Shown: one piece after another, positions 8,072 through 16,413 of the stretch
Numbering within the stretch: the first letter of the stretch is position 1
How the letters are laid out: the number at the start of each line of letters is the position of its first letter
Assembly: GCA_041860225.1 (NCBI GenBank)
Contig: CP151794.1
Location: 124,001 to 188,000, forward strand
Direction: 5' to 3'
Origin: Magnimaribacter mokuoloeensis
GTDB taxonomy: Bacteria; Pseudomonadota; Gammaproteobacteria; Magnimaribacterales; Magnimaribacteraceae
Length of the DNA: 64,000 nt
Notes under the pieces: generated by a model
Told to the model about the DNA's origin: nothing
Databases searched by the model: none
Seen by the model: only the letters and a program-made list of their open reading frames with translations
Translations under genes and position numbers: made by a program

Positions 8072-11000
8072 GTGAAAAAATTAGTCTCTTTAACTCTCTG
8101 GATAAGTTCTATTTATATTGCTATTGTTTTTTCTCTTTCTTTAGCATTTACTCAAAATAGTTTTTATTCTTTTTTGGCGAAAACTTACACTGAAATTAAT
8201 CCATCTTTTGAACTCGCACAAGTAAATTGGCATCCTTCTAACCCTTCAGTAGTTATCAAAGATCTAAAACTAGAAAGTAAGGAACAAAATATAACTTTAG
8301 GCCAAGCTACTTTAGAGTTTTCTTTGTTAAATTTAATTAAAGGAAATTTCATATCCAGACTACTTATCTCTGAATTCAGTATCGATACTCAAAACAATAA
8401 AAATCAATCTTTAGACATTCTTGGTTTGTTTAATTTCCTCAAAGATATCAACGAGCTGAGCATAAAAGATCTCAAGATTAATACATATGATGGTGCACAG
8501 AACATAAGCGTTGACTTGCATTCTTTTCTTAGAAACGATGGTTTAAATCTAATTTTAACTTTCAGTGACGGTAAAGGCGGCGCTCTTGAAATTAGAGTAT
8601 TTCCTAGCTCAGAATCTAACAGTGCAATTTTTAATGGTTATGTTGATGCTAATGGATTCAGCATAGATAAAAATCTATTAAGTACCATCTGTAAAATCTG
8701 TGATTTTAATGTGGAGTTACGAACACTTGCAAATTTCAGTTTTATTAATAATAAGCCGCTTAGTTTCATAGGAAATTTAGACTTAAATCTTGATAAAGAC
8801 TTTTTAGGTGTCAACTCATTATCTTCCAGTTTTAAGCTAAAAGATTCGAATCAAGTTTCAATACAGATCAGCTCCTTCCTAGGCACGGCAACTAGAATGA
8901 AAGTCCCTGATTTATTTCTTTATTTATCTCCAGATGCAAAAAAAATCTTAATCCCTGAAATAAACTTATCTCAAGACAAACTTTTTAAGCATATCCTTGC
9001 AAATCTATTCAGTACTTTATCAATAGATCTGACAGGTATATTAAGAAACTCAGTTGTCGAATTTAAAGAGAACCATGAAACTTTTACTACCACAATAACT
9101 GATCTGGGAATTGGTCATAGTGCTTTCAGTCTAGATGGTTTGACAGGAAGGTTAAATCTGAGTGAGGAGAGAGGTGCATTTATCATTTATAGTCCATCAA
9201 TAAATATATCCTCTAATATTTATTTGGATAAAGAGTTCAACTTCAATGACCTTAAATCTATATTAAATTTCAAACTGTCTGCCGAGGATTTTGAAATTCT
9301 TCCTTCCGAGTTCTCTGTACTTTTAGAAGATAGCAAGTTTGAGGGGCTCGTCTCATTGCCCTCTATTCCTTCAAGTGGAAGAGGCAATTTTAACTTGAGA
9401 GTTAGAAGCGATCTTATCGATGATAGATTAGCTTTAACTTTATTTCCTGACATCCCGAATTTATCAACCACAAAATCTGCTTTAGAAAATTTAATAAATT
9501 GTGGATCTTTCGAGGATATTGGCTTGATTTTGAGAGTTCCTATAGATGGTATTTATGAAAATAACTCTGGATCCTTTGGAATGGAAGCTTTAGGGAAAAA
9601 CGCATGTTTGGAATTTAACGGACACCAGATTAAAAAAGTTAACTCTAGGTTTCAACTAAATAATTCTGAACTTAGTGGAAAATTCACTGGCGCAGATCTT
9701 TATAATTCATCAGTCACTGTTGACTACAAGATCTATAATAAAATTTCGGGTTCAATGTTGGATATTAGTGGCGAATCAGAAGGTCCTTTTATTTCTTTGA
9801 TAAATTTGTTTAGAGGAAAAAATTATAGTGAAGATAACATCCGGGGAACTCACAAAACAAATTTTGAATACGTAACACCTTTAAAGAAAGATATAAAGAT
9901 TTTAGATGAAGACTCCTCTTTAGAAGTAAAGGGCAAGATAGATAAAGCCAGTTTGTATACAGATGATATGAGTTTAAGTCTTAGTAATATATTTTCTTCT
10001 TTTGATTATGATAGTAACTCAGGATTCTCTGAAGGGTTTATTTCCTTAAAACTAAACTCAATCCCAGTTGTTTTTGAATTAGATCAAAGCCTTTCAGGAA
10101 AAGATTACACAATCTTTAGTTCCAATAATTCATTGCCATTTACTAATTTCCTGCCTAAACATATAAAAAATAGATTTACTGGTTCCTCTTTAAGCTCACT
10201 TGAGCTAGGCATTCCTTCTTTCTTGAAGGGTCGTATTGTAAAAGATACCTTTATTCGTTTTTCTTCAGAAATGATAGGCACAGAGATTAATTTGCCAGCT
10301 CCTTTATACAAAGACATAGACCAAAAAATTGATTTAAAACTGGAATTTTTTCCTTCTTTAAATTCACAATATTCAAGATTGAATTTTAGATATGGAGATC
10401 TATTCAGAGGAAAACTAAATCTCACAGATTATGGTGTCGAGGGCTTCATAATTGCAGGAAAAGAGAAGCAATCGATAAGTATTGAAAGAGATAAATTATC
10501 TTTAATAGGTAATATTTCTAAACTTGATTTGTCTTTATTGCCTTTGTTCGAAACAACTGGAGAAAGTCAAAAATTAAATATTGATATTAAGCAATTAAAA
10601 GTTGATGAGGTTCTATTTGCCAATTTTGTTTTTCCTGAGACATTTTTAAGTTCTCAAACTTCTGATAATTATTTAGCACTAGAAATTAAAAATAAGAATC
10701 TCTCGGGCAAGGTCTTTTTTCCTAGATTAGGAAATCAAGAGCCGTTAATAGATCTCGAGACAGTCAACTTGAACTTTTCGGGAACAAGCAGTAGTTCATT
10801 TCTGGACATCTATAATAATCTCAATCAAGCACTAAAATTCAGAACTAAATCATTAATCCTTAATTCAATTGATTATGGTAATTGGTCTTTCAATTTAAAT
10901 CCTTCCAAATCGTCTTTAACGATTGATGATATCAAGGGTTCCTATGGCAAGTGGGGGTTGACGCATAATCAAAAGGGTATTTCCAGGTTATTAATTAATA

Positions 11001-11692
11001 AAAAAGCTTTAGGGTGGAGCACCAATTTAGAATCAAAGATCTTTTCTGGTTCGCCTGAAAAAGGTTTTTTGCAGTTTGGTATACAGCCCAATTTTGAAAT
11101 GGATACTATATTTGCTGAAGCCAATTTATCTTGGTCTTCTTTACCTTGGAACTTTCAATACAATAACTTTAATGGCGATATTTATGTAGAGATAGAAGGA
11201 TTGCTAATACAGGATCAGGAAGACTCACAAACACAGAATAATATTTTAAGATTAATTAATATCTTCAATGTTACGGACTCTTTTGAGAAAGTTACTAACT
11301 TAGACTTTAGGAAGCTTTATAAATCAGGGTTTAGTGCCGATTCAGTCAAAGGCTCGTTGAATATATCACCTAATTTAATAAGTTTGGATTCTCCTCTGAT
11401 ATTTAAAAGTGGATCAAGTGAGTTTAAATGGAAAGGAAAAATTAATCGAAATCAAGGTGGAGATTTAGGTGACTTGGATTTAGAGCTAGTCATGACTTTA
11501 CCTCTTCGTGAATACCTTCCTGCCTATGCCTTTTTATTGGGAGGCCCTGTCACTGCAGGAGTGGTTTATATCGCAGGTAAGGCATTCGAAAAGAATTTAG
11601 ATCAATTAAGTTCCGGATCATGGTCCATACAAGGGACTTTGGAAGAGCCTAAAACAAATTTTAATGGCTGGTTTGAGAAAACCAGAGATTAA
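8072..11692 (+). CDS. yhdP: YhdP/AsmA-like giant envelope protein
   Basis: 1206-residue protein beginning GTGAAAAAA (GTG start) with an N-terminal membrane anchor (LVSLTLWISSIYIAIVFSLSLAF) followed by a very long periplasmic beta-rich region. YhdP is one of the AsmA-like bridge proteins that move phospholipid from inner to outer membrane; E. coli YhdP is 1266 residues. The C-terminal part (about 1030-1206) has the AsmA-type ending with LPLREYLPAYAFLLGGPVTAG and the final hydrophobic AGVVYIAGKAFEKNLDQLSS. Context supports the call: yhdP lies near mreBCD in E. coli. Only 7 bases from mreD; rng and maf, which intervene in E. coli, are absent. Sequence identity to known YhdP is not obvious by eye outside the C terminus. 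Confidence 0.82.
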   Translation: MKKLVSLTLWISSIYIAIVFSLSLAFTQNSFYSFLAKTYTEINPSFELAQVNWHPSNPSVVIKDLKLESKEQNITLGQATLEFSLLNLIKGNFISRLLISEFSIDTQNNKNQSLDILGLFNFLKDINELSIKDLKINTYDGAQNISVDLHSFLRNDGLNLILTFSDGKGGALEIRVFPSSESNSAIFNGYVDANGFSIDKNLLSTICKICDFNVELRTLANFSFINNKPLSFIGNLDLNLDKDFLGVNSLSSSFKLKDSNQVSIQISSFLGTATRMKVPDLFLYLSPDAKKILIPEINLSQDKLFKHILANLFSTLSIDLTGILRNSVVEFKENHETFTTTITDLGIGHSAFSLDGLTGRLNLSEERGAFIIYSPSINISSNIYLDKEFNFNDLKSILNFKLSAEDFEILPSEFSVLLEDSKFEGLVSLPSIPSSGRGNFNLRVRSDLIDDRLALTLFPDIPNLSTTKSALENLINCGSFEDIGLILRVPIDGIYENNSGSFGMEALGKNACLEFNGHQIKKVNSRFQLNNSELSGKFTGADLYNSSVTVDYKIYNKISGSMLDISGESEGPFISLINLFRGKNYSEDNIRGTHKTNFEYVTPLKKDIKILDEDSSLEVKGKIDKASLYTDDMSLSLSNIFSSFDYDSNSGFSEGFISLKLNSIPVVFELDQSLSGKDYTIFSSNNSLPFTNFLPKHIKNRFTGSSLSSLELGIPSFLKGRIVKDTFIRFSSEMIGTEINLPAPLYKDIDQKIDLKLEFFPSLNSQYSRLNFRYGDLFRGKLNLTDYGVEGFIIAGKEKQSISIERDKLSLIGNISKLDLSLLPLFETTGESQKLNIDIKQLKVDEVLFANFVFPETFLSSQTSDNYLALEIKNKNLSGKVFFPRLGNQEPLIDLETVNLNFSGTSSSSFLDIYNNLNQALKFRTKSLILNSIDYGNWSFNLNPSKSSLTIDDIKGSYGKWGLTHNQKGISRLLINKKALGWSTNLESKIFSGSPEKGFLQFGIQPNFEMDTIFAEANLSWSSLPWNFQYNNFNGDIYVEIEGLLIQDQEDSQTQNNILRLINIFNVTDSFEKVTNLDFRKLYKSGFSADSVKGSLNISPNLISLDSPLIFKSGSSEFKWKGKINRNQGGDLGDLDLELVMTLPLREYLPAYAFLLGGPVTAGVVYIAGKAFEKNLDQLSSGSWSIQGTLEEPKTNFNGWFEKTRD

Positions 11693-11693
11693 T

Positions 11694-12980
11694 TCACTTT
11701 TCTCCTCTTACCTTAGAAGAAGGTATTTTAAGATCTAGCCTGTACTTTGCTACAGTTCTTCTAGATAAAGATACTTTAAATTTCTCCTTTAATTGAATCC
11801 TCAAATATTCATCACTGTAGGGAAGAGATTTATCCTCATTATCTACTAACTCTTCAATAAGAAACTTTAAGTCCTCACTTGTAACATCAGAACCCTCATT
11901 GCGCTTATTGACCCTTCTTTGCAATAGATCCCTAAGGAGGAGTAATTGATTTGGTAATTGAAGATATTTATTTCTGACAATTCTTGAAACTGTTGATTGG
12001 CTAATATTCAAATTTTCAGAAATTTCTTTATTGGAAATTGCTCTTTTACCTGCATTACCATCTAGAAAGTTTTTTTGGGCCTCTATGAGAAATTCTGAAA
12101 CTACTAAGAGAGTTTGTTGTCTTCTCTCTAGACCCTTAAGGAAAGATTTCGAGTCATAACTTTTATTCGATTGCGAAGAATCAATTTTATCTTTAATGAT
12201 TTTTAGCAGTTCCTTAGACATAAAATCATCATTTAAAGATACATGCCAAGTATCATGATCTTTATCTTTGATAGCCAGCACATCAGGTCTTATATAGTTT
12301 TGAGTTGTCACACCGAATTGTCCAGCTGGATTTAAAGAAAGTTTTTTGAGGTTGTTTCTTGTGGTTTCAGAGATTTGTTCAACGTTAACCTTTTCTTGAA
12401 TCAGGCTTGTCAGATTTTCCTTTAATTCCTCTTGTTCCTTAGGACTTATTCCTAGATTATCTACTTGTGCACTCAGAGATTCATTAATATTGCGATAAGC
12501 ACACCCAGCAGGTTCAAAATTTTGAATCAGAACAAGAATATCTTCAATATATTCATCAGTGATGGTGGCACCAAAATCTTCAAAAACTATTCTTTTAATA
12601 TCTTGAAAGTCTAGTGCTGGATCTAATCTACCATTACCTTCAACAGAATCTATTAGAAATTGTCCAACTAAAATTTGCATTTCATCTAGAGGAGAAACTT
12701 CAAGCTGATCAAGAAGTTGTTTTTGAAGATCAGATTCTACCTCTTCAGATAAAGAATTTAAGTAATCTCCTTGATCCAGAATATTTTTATATTTATCGAT
12801 AAGATATTCATTTCTAAAATGAGATACACTTTTATCTTCTTCATCAAAATAATCATTTATTAGCTCATTGAGCTTTGTACTTATCTCAAAACCACTTAAC
12901 GAAAGTAATTTAATCTGATTTCCAAGAGATGCAGTTACATTGAGTGACAGCTTCTGTTTTTGTCTTAAGCTTTGTTTCAC
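11694..12980 (-). CDS. rpoN: RNA polymerase sigma-54 factor
   Basis: 428-residue sigma-54, which directs polymerase to -24/-12 promoters and needs an ATP-driven enhancer-binding activator. Region I is present (MKQSLRQKQKLSLNVTASLGNQIKLLSLS), followed by an acidic linker, a core-binding domain with EPAGCAYRNINESLSAQ, the HTH NLNISQSTVSRIVRNKYL, and a C-terminal RpoN box SRRTVAKYR then IPSSKVR. The first RpoN-box residue is Ser where most have Ala. It overlaps lptB by one base, the conserved lptB-rpoN order. The usual downstream hpf, ptsN and rapZ are absent; it converges on yhdP with a single base between stops. Confidence 0.96.
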   Translation of the reverse strand: MKQSLRQKQKLSLNVTASLGNQIKLLSLSGFEISTKLNELINDYFDEEDKSVSHFRNEYLIDKYKNILDQGDYLNSLSEEVESDLQKQLLDQLEVSPLDEMQILVGQFLIDSVEGNGRLDPALDFQDIKRIVFEDFGATITDEYIEDILVLIQNFEPAGCAYRNINESLSAQVDNLGISPKEQEELKENLTSLIQEKVNVEQISETTRNNLKKLSLNPAGQFGVTTQNYIRPDVLAIKDKDHDTWHVSLNDDFMSKELLKIIKDKIDSSQSNKSYDSKSFLKGLERRQQTLLVVSEFLIEAQKNFLDGNAGKRAISNKEISENLNISQSTVSRIVRNKYLQLPNQLLLLRDLLQRRVNKRNEGSDVTSEDLKFLIEELVDNEDKSLPYSDEYLRIQLKEKFKVSLSRRTVAKYRLDLKIPSSKVRGEK

Positions 12981-13705
12981 TATTCGGATATGAAGTTTTG
13001 TCCCAGGTAAACCTCTCTAACAAGATCGTCTTTAGCAATTTCATCGGGGAGTCCATTCGCAATGATTTTACCCTTATTTACTACTAAGACTTTTGAGCAA
13101 ATGTTCATAGTATCTCTAACATTATGATCACTTATCAATACACCAATATTTTTTTTATTTAAACTCCGGATCGTATTCTTAAGATCTGACACTGCAATAG
13201 GATCAATTCCTGCAAAAGGCTCGTCTAGAAGGATGAATTTTGGGTTAGAAGCAAGAGATCTTGCTATTTCTGCTCTTCTTCTTTCTCCTCCAGATAGTTT
13301 TATCCCTAGGGTCTTAGAAAATTCCTTAAGATTAAATTCTTCGAGTAATTCAGAGAGTTTGAATATCTTTTCTTCTTGATTTAAATCCTTCCTTTGCTCT
13401 AGAGCTGCATAAATGTTCTGTTCAACACTTAGCCCCCTGAAGATAGATGATTCTTGAGGTAAGTAGGACAACCCCATTGACGTTCTTTCAGATATAGATT
13501 TATTATTTAGTTCTGTCCCAGACAGAGAAAGTTTGCCTGCATCACAACAAATAAGTCCCGCAATTATATAAAAGAGGGTTGTTTTTCCAGCGCCATTAGG
13601 ACCTAAAATTCCAACTGTTTCTCCTCTATTGATTTCAAAAGAAATATCATCGACGGCCATTTTTTCATCGTATGACTTCTTGATGTTTTCTATAGAAAGA
13701 TTCAT
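12980..13705 (-). CDS. lptB: LPS export ABC transporter ATPase LptB
   Basis: 241-residue ABC ATPase that powers LPS extraction by LptFG. Walker A GPNGAGKTT (about residues 35-43), Q-loop LPQESSIFRGLSV, signature LSGGERRRAEIARSL, Walker B FILLDEPFAGIDP, and switch His in ISDHNVRDT are all intact; PFAGIDP and the Q-loop sequence are characteristic of LptB. Length equals E. coli LptB (241). Its start overlaps the preceding LptC-LptA hybrid by 4 bases and its stop overlaps rpoN by 1 base. Confidence 0.97.
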   Translation of the reverse strand: MNLSIENIKKSYDEKMAVDDISFEINRGETVGILGPNGAGKTTLFYIIAGLICCDAGKLSLSGTELNNKSISERTSMGLSYLPQESSIFRGLSVEQNIYAALEQRKDLNQEEKIFKLSELLEEFNLKEFSKTLGIKLSGGERRRAEIARSLASNPKFILLDEPFAGIDPIAVSDLKNTIRSLNKKNIGVLISDHNVRDTMNICSKVLVVNKGKIIANGLPDEIAKDDLVREVYLGQNFISE

Positions 13706-14391
13706 CTACTACTCTCTATTGTCGAATTTATAGATTTCATTATCTTATTTTCTTCTAGGTCATAGTGAATCTTTTCAGATTTGATTATAAACCCATCTTG
13801 ATCGAGAAAAGCTTCACCTTCCATAATCAATTCGTTGAGTTCAGAAAAGATTGTAATCTTGTTTGCATAACCAGTGTGATAGATCTCTTCATCTTTGATT
13901 TTTATCTTACCTTTATTGAATACGGCTTTTATGCCATCAACATCTTGCACAACATCTAATCCCAATGAACTTATATTTATATTTTCCAGAGTTGTAAATA
14001 CTGCAACTTCGCTTTTCATTTTTTTATTATTCAAATTAAAAGATAGTTGCTCAGATTCTATGAGAATTTCTTCTCTTGACTTAGTATAAAAAGTTACAGA
14101 ATTTCTAAAATTAATTAGCTTAGAAGTTCTATTTAATTCTCCTTCAAGAGCTTCTATGTATGAAGAATAAGTGTCAGTTTTTATTCTTAATTTAGGTTTT
14201 TTTATGAGGTATTCTGAACTATTGTGTGAAGATGCGGTTTCACCTATTAAGGTAATTCTTTGCTTTGAATCAAAATAATTAAATGAAGGTTCAGTCAAAA
14301 AAGAATTAGCTTCTAGTTCATTTCTTAATTCAAATGCAAGTAGAGAATTTAAGAAAACCGAAATTGAAGCTAGAGACACCAATTTAAACAT
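13702..14391 (-). CDS. lptC: LptC with a C-terminal half-LptA domain (LPS transport bridge)
   Basis: 229-residue envelope protein in the position normally filled by separate lptC and lptA. Residues 3-19 form a hydrophobic anchor or signal. Residues about 33-170 read as an LptC beta-jellyroll: EPSFNYFDSKQRITLIGETASSH...LIKKPKLRI...EALEGELN...NFRNSVTF...SEQLSFNL...SLGLDVVQDVDGIKAVFNKGKIKI. Residues about 170-229 look instead like the C-terminal half of LptA (YANKITIFSELNELIMEGEAFLDQDG then IKSEKIHYDLEENKIM, compare E. coli LptA ASQMHYELAKDFVVLTGNAYLQQ...IKGDKITYLVKEQKM). A full fusion would be near 370 residues, so half of LptA is missing. Assignment rests on remembered E. coli sequences. Confidence 0.75.
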   Translation of the reverse strand: MFKLVSLASISVFLNSLLAFELRNELEANSFLTEPSFNYFDSKQRITLIGETASSHNSSEYLIKKPKLRIKTDTYSSYIEALEGELNRTSKLINFRNSVTFYTKSREEILIESEQLSFNLNNKKMKSEVAVFTTLENINISSLGLDVVQDVDGIKAVFNKGKIKIKDEEIYHTGYANKITIFSELNELIMEGEAFLDQDGFIIKSEKIHYDLEENKIMKSINSTIESSR

Positions 14392-14399
14392 TGAAAATA

Positions 14400-15368
14400 C
14401 TAGACAAGTCCAGCTTCTACTAAATCATGCATTCTGATTATCCCTACTGGTACTTTTTTAGAATCTACCACGGCAATAGAATAGATCTTATTTTTCTGCA
14501 TTATATCTAATGCCTCAATAGCTAATTTATTCTTTAAAATGGTTTTCGTTCTTTTGGTCATGTAATTTTCTATTTTTTTATTAAGCGGATCTTTAACTTG
14601 ATTTAAGGTTCTTCGAAGGTCCCCATCTGTGAAAATACCTACTAATCTTTTTTTCTCAATTACCAGAGCCACTCCTAGACCCTTAGAGCTTATTTCAATT
14701 AATGTATCAGATAATGTCATGCTTCGAGAAACCACCGGTAAATCATTATTTTTTGACATCAAGTCTTCGACAGTCGTAATAAGCCTTTTTCCAAGTTTTC
14801 CACCAGGATGGGATTTAGCGAAATCATCGCTTTTAAAATTTTTAGCTTCAAGCAAGGCAACTGCAATAGCATCTCCCAATGCTAGAGATGCTGTTGTACT
14901 TGTTGTTGGAGCAAGATCCAATGGACAGGCCTCTTCAGAAATGCCTGTATCTAAGTTTATTAAAGAATTCTTAGCTATGAAGGAATCTCTGGAACCAGTT
15001 ATTGAAAAAAATTCGCAACCCGATGATTTAAGAAAAGGAATAAGGTCGATAATTTCTTCAGTTTCTCCAGAATGAGAAAAAATAATAACAGCATCATTTT
15101 TATTTATGCCTCCAATATCTCCATGAAGTGCCTCTCCCGCATTTATAAAGCTAGAAGCAGAACCAGTGCTAGACAGAGTTGCTGAAACTTTTTTTGCTAT
15201 ATGTCCAGATTTACCTATACCAAGAGTAATTATTTTACCTTTTGTTTTAAAAAGTTTATCGCAGACAATATTGAAGTCAGTAGATAAAGTCTTTGCTAGT
15301 TTTTCTAAGCCCTTAGATTCAATTCTTATTGTCCTTCTTCCTGATTTAAGGTAGTTATTTTTTTTCAT
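14400..15368 (-). CDS. kdsD: D-arabinose 5-phosphate isomerase
   Basis: 322-residue KdsD, which makes arabinose-5-phosphate from ribulose-5-phosphate for KDO synthesis. N-terminal SIS domain: LGIGKSGHIAKKVSATLSSTGS, HGDIGGI, IFSHSGETEEI, and APTTSTTASLALGDAIAVALL. Two CBS domains follow (MSKNNDLPVVSRSMTL... and MTKRTKTILKNK...). Gene order from yrbG to kdsD is as in E. coli, but the next gene is the LptC-LptA hybrid, so kdsC (KDO-8-phosphate phosphatase) is missing from its usual place. kdsA occurs later in the window. Confidence 0.95.
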   Translation of the reverse strand: MKKNNYLKSGRRTIRIESKGLEKLAKTLSTDFNIVCDKLFKTKGKIITLGIGKSGHIAKKVSATLSSTGSASSFINAGEALHGDIGGINKNDAVIIFSHSGETEEIIDLIPFLKSSGCEFFSITGSRDSFIAKNSLINLDTGISEEACPLDLAPTTSTTASLALGDAIAVALLEAKNFKSDDFAKSHPGGKLGKRLITTVEDLMSKNNDLPVVSRSMTLSDTLIEISSKGLGVALVIEKKRLVGIFTDGDLRRTLNQVKDPLNKKIENYMTKRTKTILKNKLAIEALDIMQKNKIYSIAVVDSKKVPVGIIRMHDLVEAGLV

Positions 15369-15381
15369 ATAGTAAATTTAT

Positions 15382-16332
15382 CTAATAAGCGTAGTAAAGT
15401 GAAACAAAGTATGTGCTTAAGAAAAGCACACTTAACAATAGGCTGGCATTCCTTTCTCTTTTTGTGAGAGAAAGAATATATGAGGCGAAGACAAAAGTGA
15501 TTACAAAGAGTATAAATAATAATGGTGACCATTCTAAATAGGACCACCCCTCAGACATTTCTTCCCTCATAAACAGACCTGGTATTGCAAGAACACATAG
15601 TCCGTTAAAAATATTTGAACCTATAAGCGTGCCAGATACTGTTTCGTATCTTCCTTTTAATGCCAAAGAAACTGAGGCAGCAATTTCAGGCAAGCTTGTA
15701 CCTATGGCAAGGACCGTATATCCAATGAAGAGTTGTCCTAAATTCAATTTTTCTAGAATTTGGTTTGCTCCAAATGTAATTAAGTAAGCAGCAAATACGA
15801 GACATGTTAAAGACATAAAGAGTTTAAAAGAAACACCTTTATATTCTGAATTTTCTTCCAATTCTTCTTCTTGAATAACCCCGTTTTTATACCAAAATAA
15901 AATGACTAGGAAGAGGGCACCAAGAAGCAGAAGTGAAGATATGATATTGAACGGATCAACCGCTATAACTGCCCAAACAAGTACGCTTGAGATAATTAAA
16001 ATAAGCAAATTCTTCTTAATGCTCTCATGTTGACCAATCTTAAGTTTTTTCAAAGAAACTATTAAGAGCATAGAACCAAAAACAAGAGATAGGTTTGCGA
16101 CATTAGAGCCAATAACATTTCCAATAACCATTGAACCTTTGTTTTCTAGGGATACAAAAAAAGTGGTAAGCATTTCAGGAGCAGAGGTTCCAAAAGCTAT
16201 TACGGTAGAGCCTATGAAAAAAGCAGAAAAACCAAATTGCCGTGCGGTCAGCACAGAATATTTCTCTAATTTTTCAGCACTAACCCATATAAGCCCTATG
16301 CCAAAGGAAATAGCCAATATTGCAATTATCAT
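15382..16332 (-). CDS. yrbG: calcium/sodium antiporter, YrbG family
   Basis: 316-residue CaCA-family exchanger with about ten membrane segments and two inverted alpha-repeats: FIGSTVIAFGTSAPEMLTTFFVS (about residues 39-60) and FIGYTVLAIGTSLPEIAASVSLA (about 202-225); the Glu in each GTS-PE motif coordinates the cation. Length and position beside kdsD match E. coli YrbG. It starts the minus-strand run yrbG-kdsD-LptCA-lptB-rpoN and is divergent from mlaC. Confidence 0.92.
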   Translation of the reverse strand: MIIAILAISFGIGLIWVSAEKLEKYSVLTARQFGFSAFFIGSTVIAFGTSAPEMLTTFFVSLENKGSMVIGNVIGSNVANLSLVFGSMLLIVSLKKLKIGQHESIKKNLLILIISSVLVWAVIAVDPFNIISSLLLLGALFLVILFWYKNGVIQEEELEENSEYKGVSFKLFMSLTCLVFAAYLITFGANQILEKLNLGQLFIGYTVLAIGTSLPEIAASVSLALKGRYETVSGTLIGSNIFNGLCVLAIPGLFMREEMSEGWSYLEWSPLLFILFVITFVFASYILSLTKRERNASLLLSVLFLSTYFVSLYYAY

Positions 16333-16346
16333 AATATTTATTTTTA

Positions 16347-16379
16347 GTCTTAAGTAAGACCAATACCAGATGGTATAAT
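16347..16379 (+). promoter_or_regulatory. mlaC promoter with palindromic operator candidate
   Basis: In the 81-base divergent gap, TGGTATAAT (an extended -10; TATAAT at 16374-16379) faces mlaC. A perfect inverted repeat GTCTTA-AG-TAAGAC at 16347-16360 covers the -35 position. Hexamer spacing for a conventional -35 (TTAAGT, 16350-16355) is 18 bases. The palindrome could be a dimeric-repressor operator; this is inferred from geometry only. Confidence 0.45.
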
Positions 16380-16413
16380 AGTAGCAAAACTAATCAAATC
16401 ATATTTATCTCTC

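Noticed and set aside
13702..14391. Frameshifted or split lptA/kdsC remnants around the LptC-LptA gene
   Set aside because: Flanking junctions are only 8 bases and a 4-base overlap, leaving no space for remnants; the single frame is intact.
14629..15075. 148-residue open frame opposite kdsD (and similar antisense frames at 10105-10425, 17277-17630, 27109-27450)
   Set aside because: They lie wholly inside confidently identified genes, have no family motifs, and mirror the codon pattern of the sense gene.
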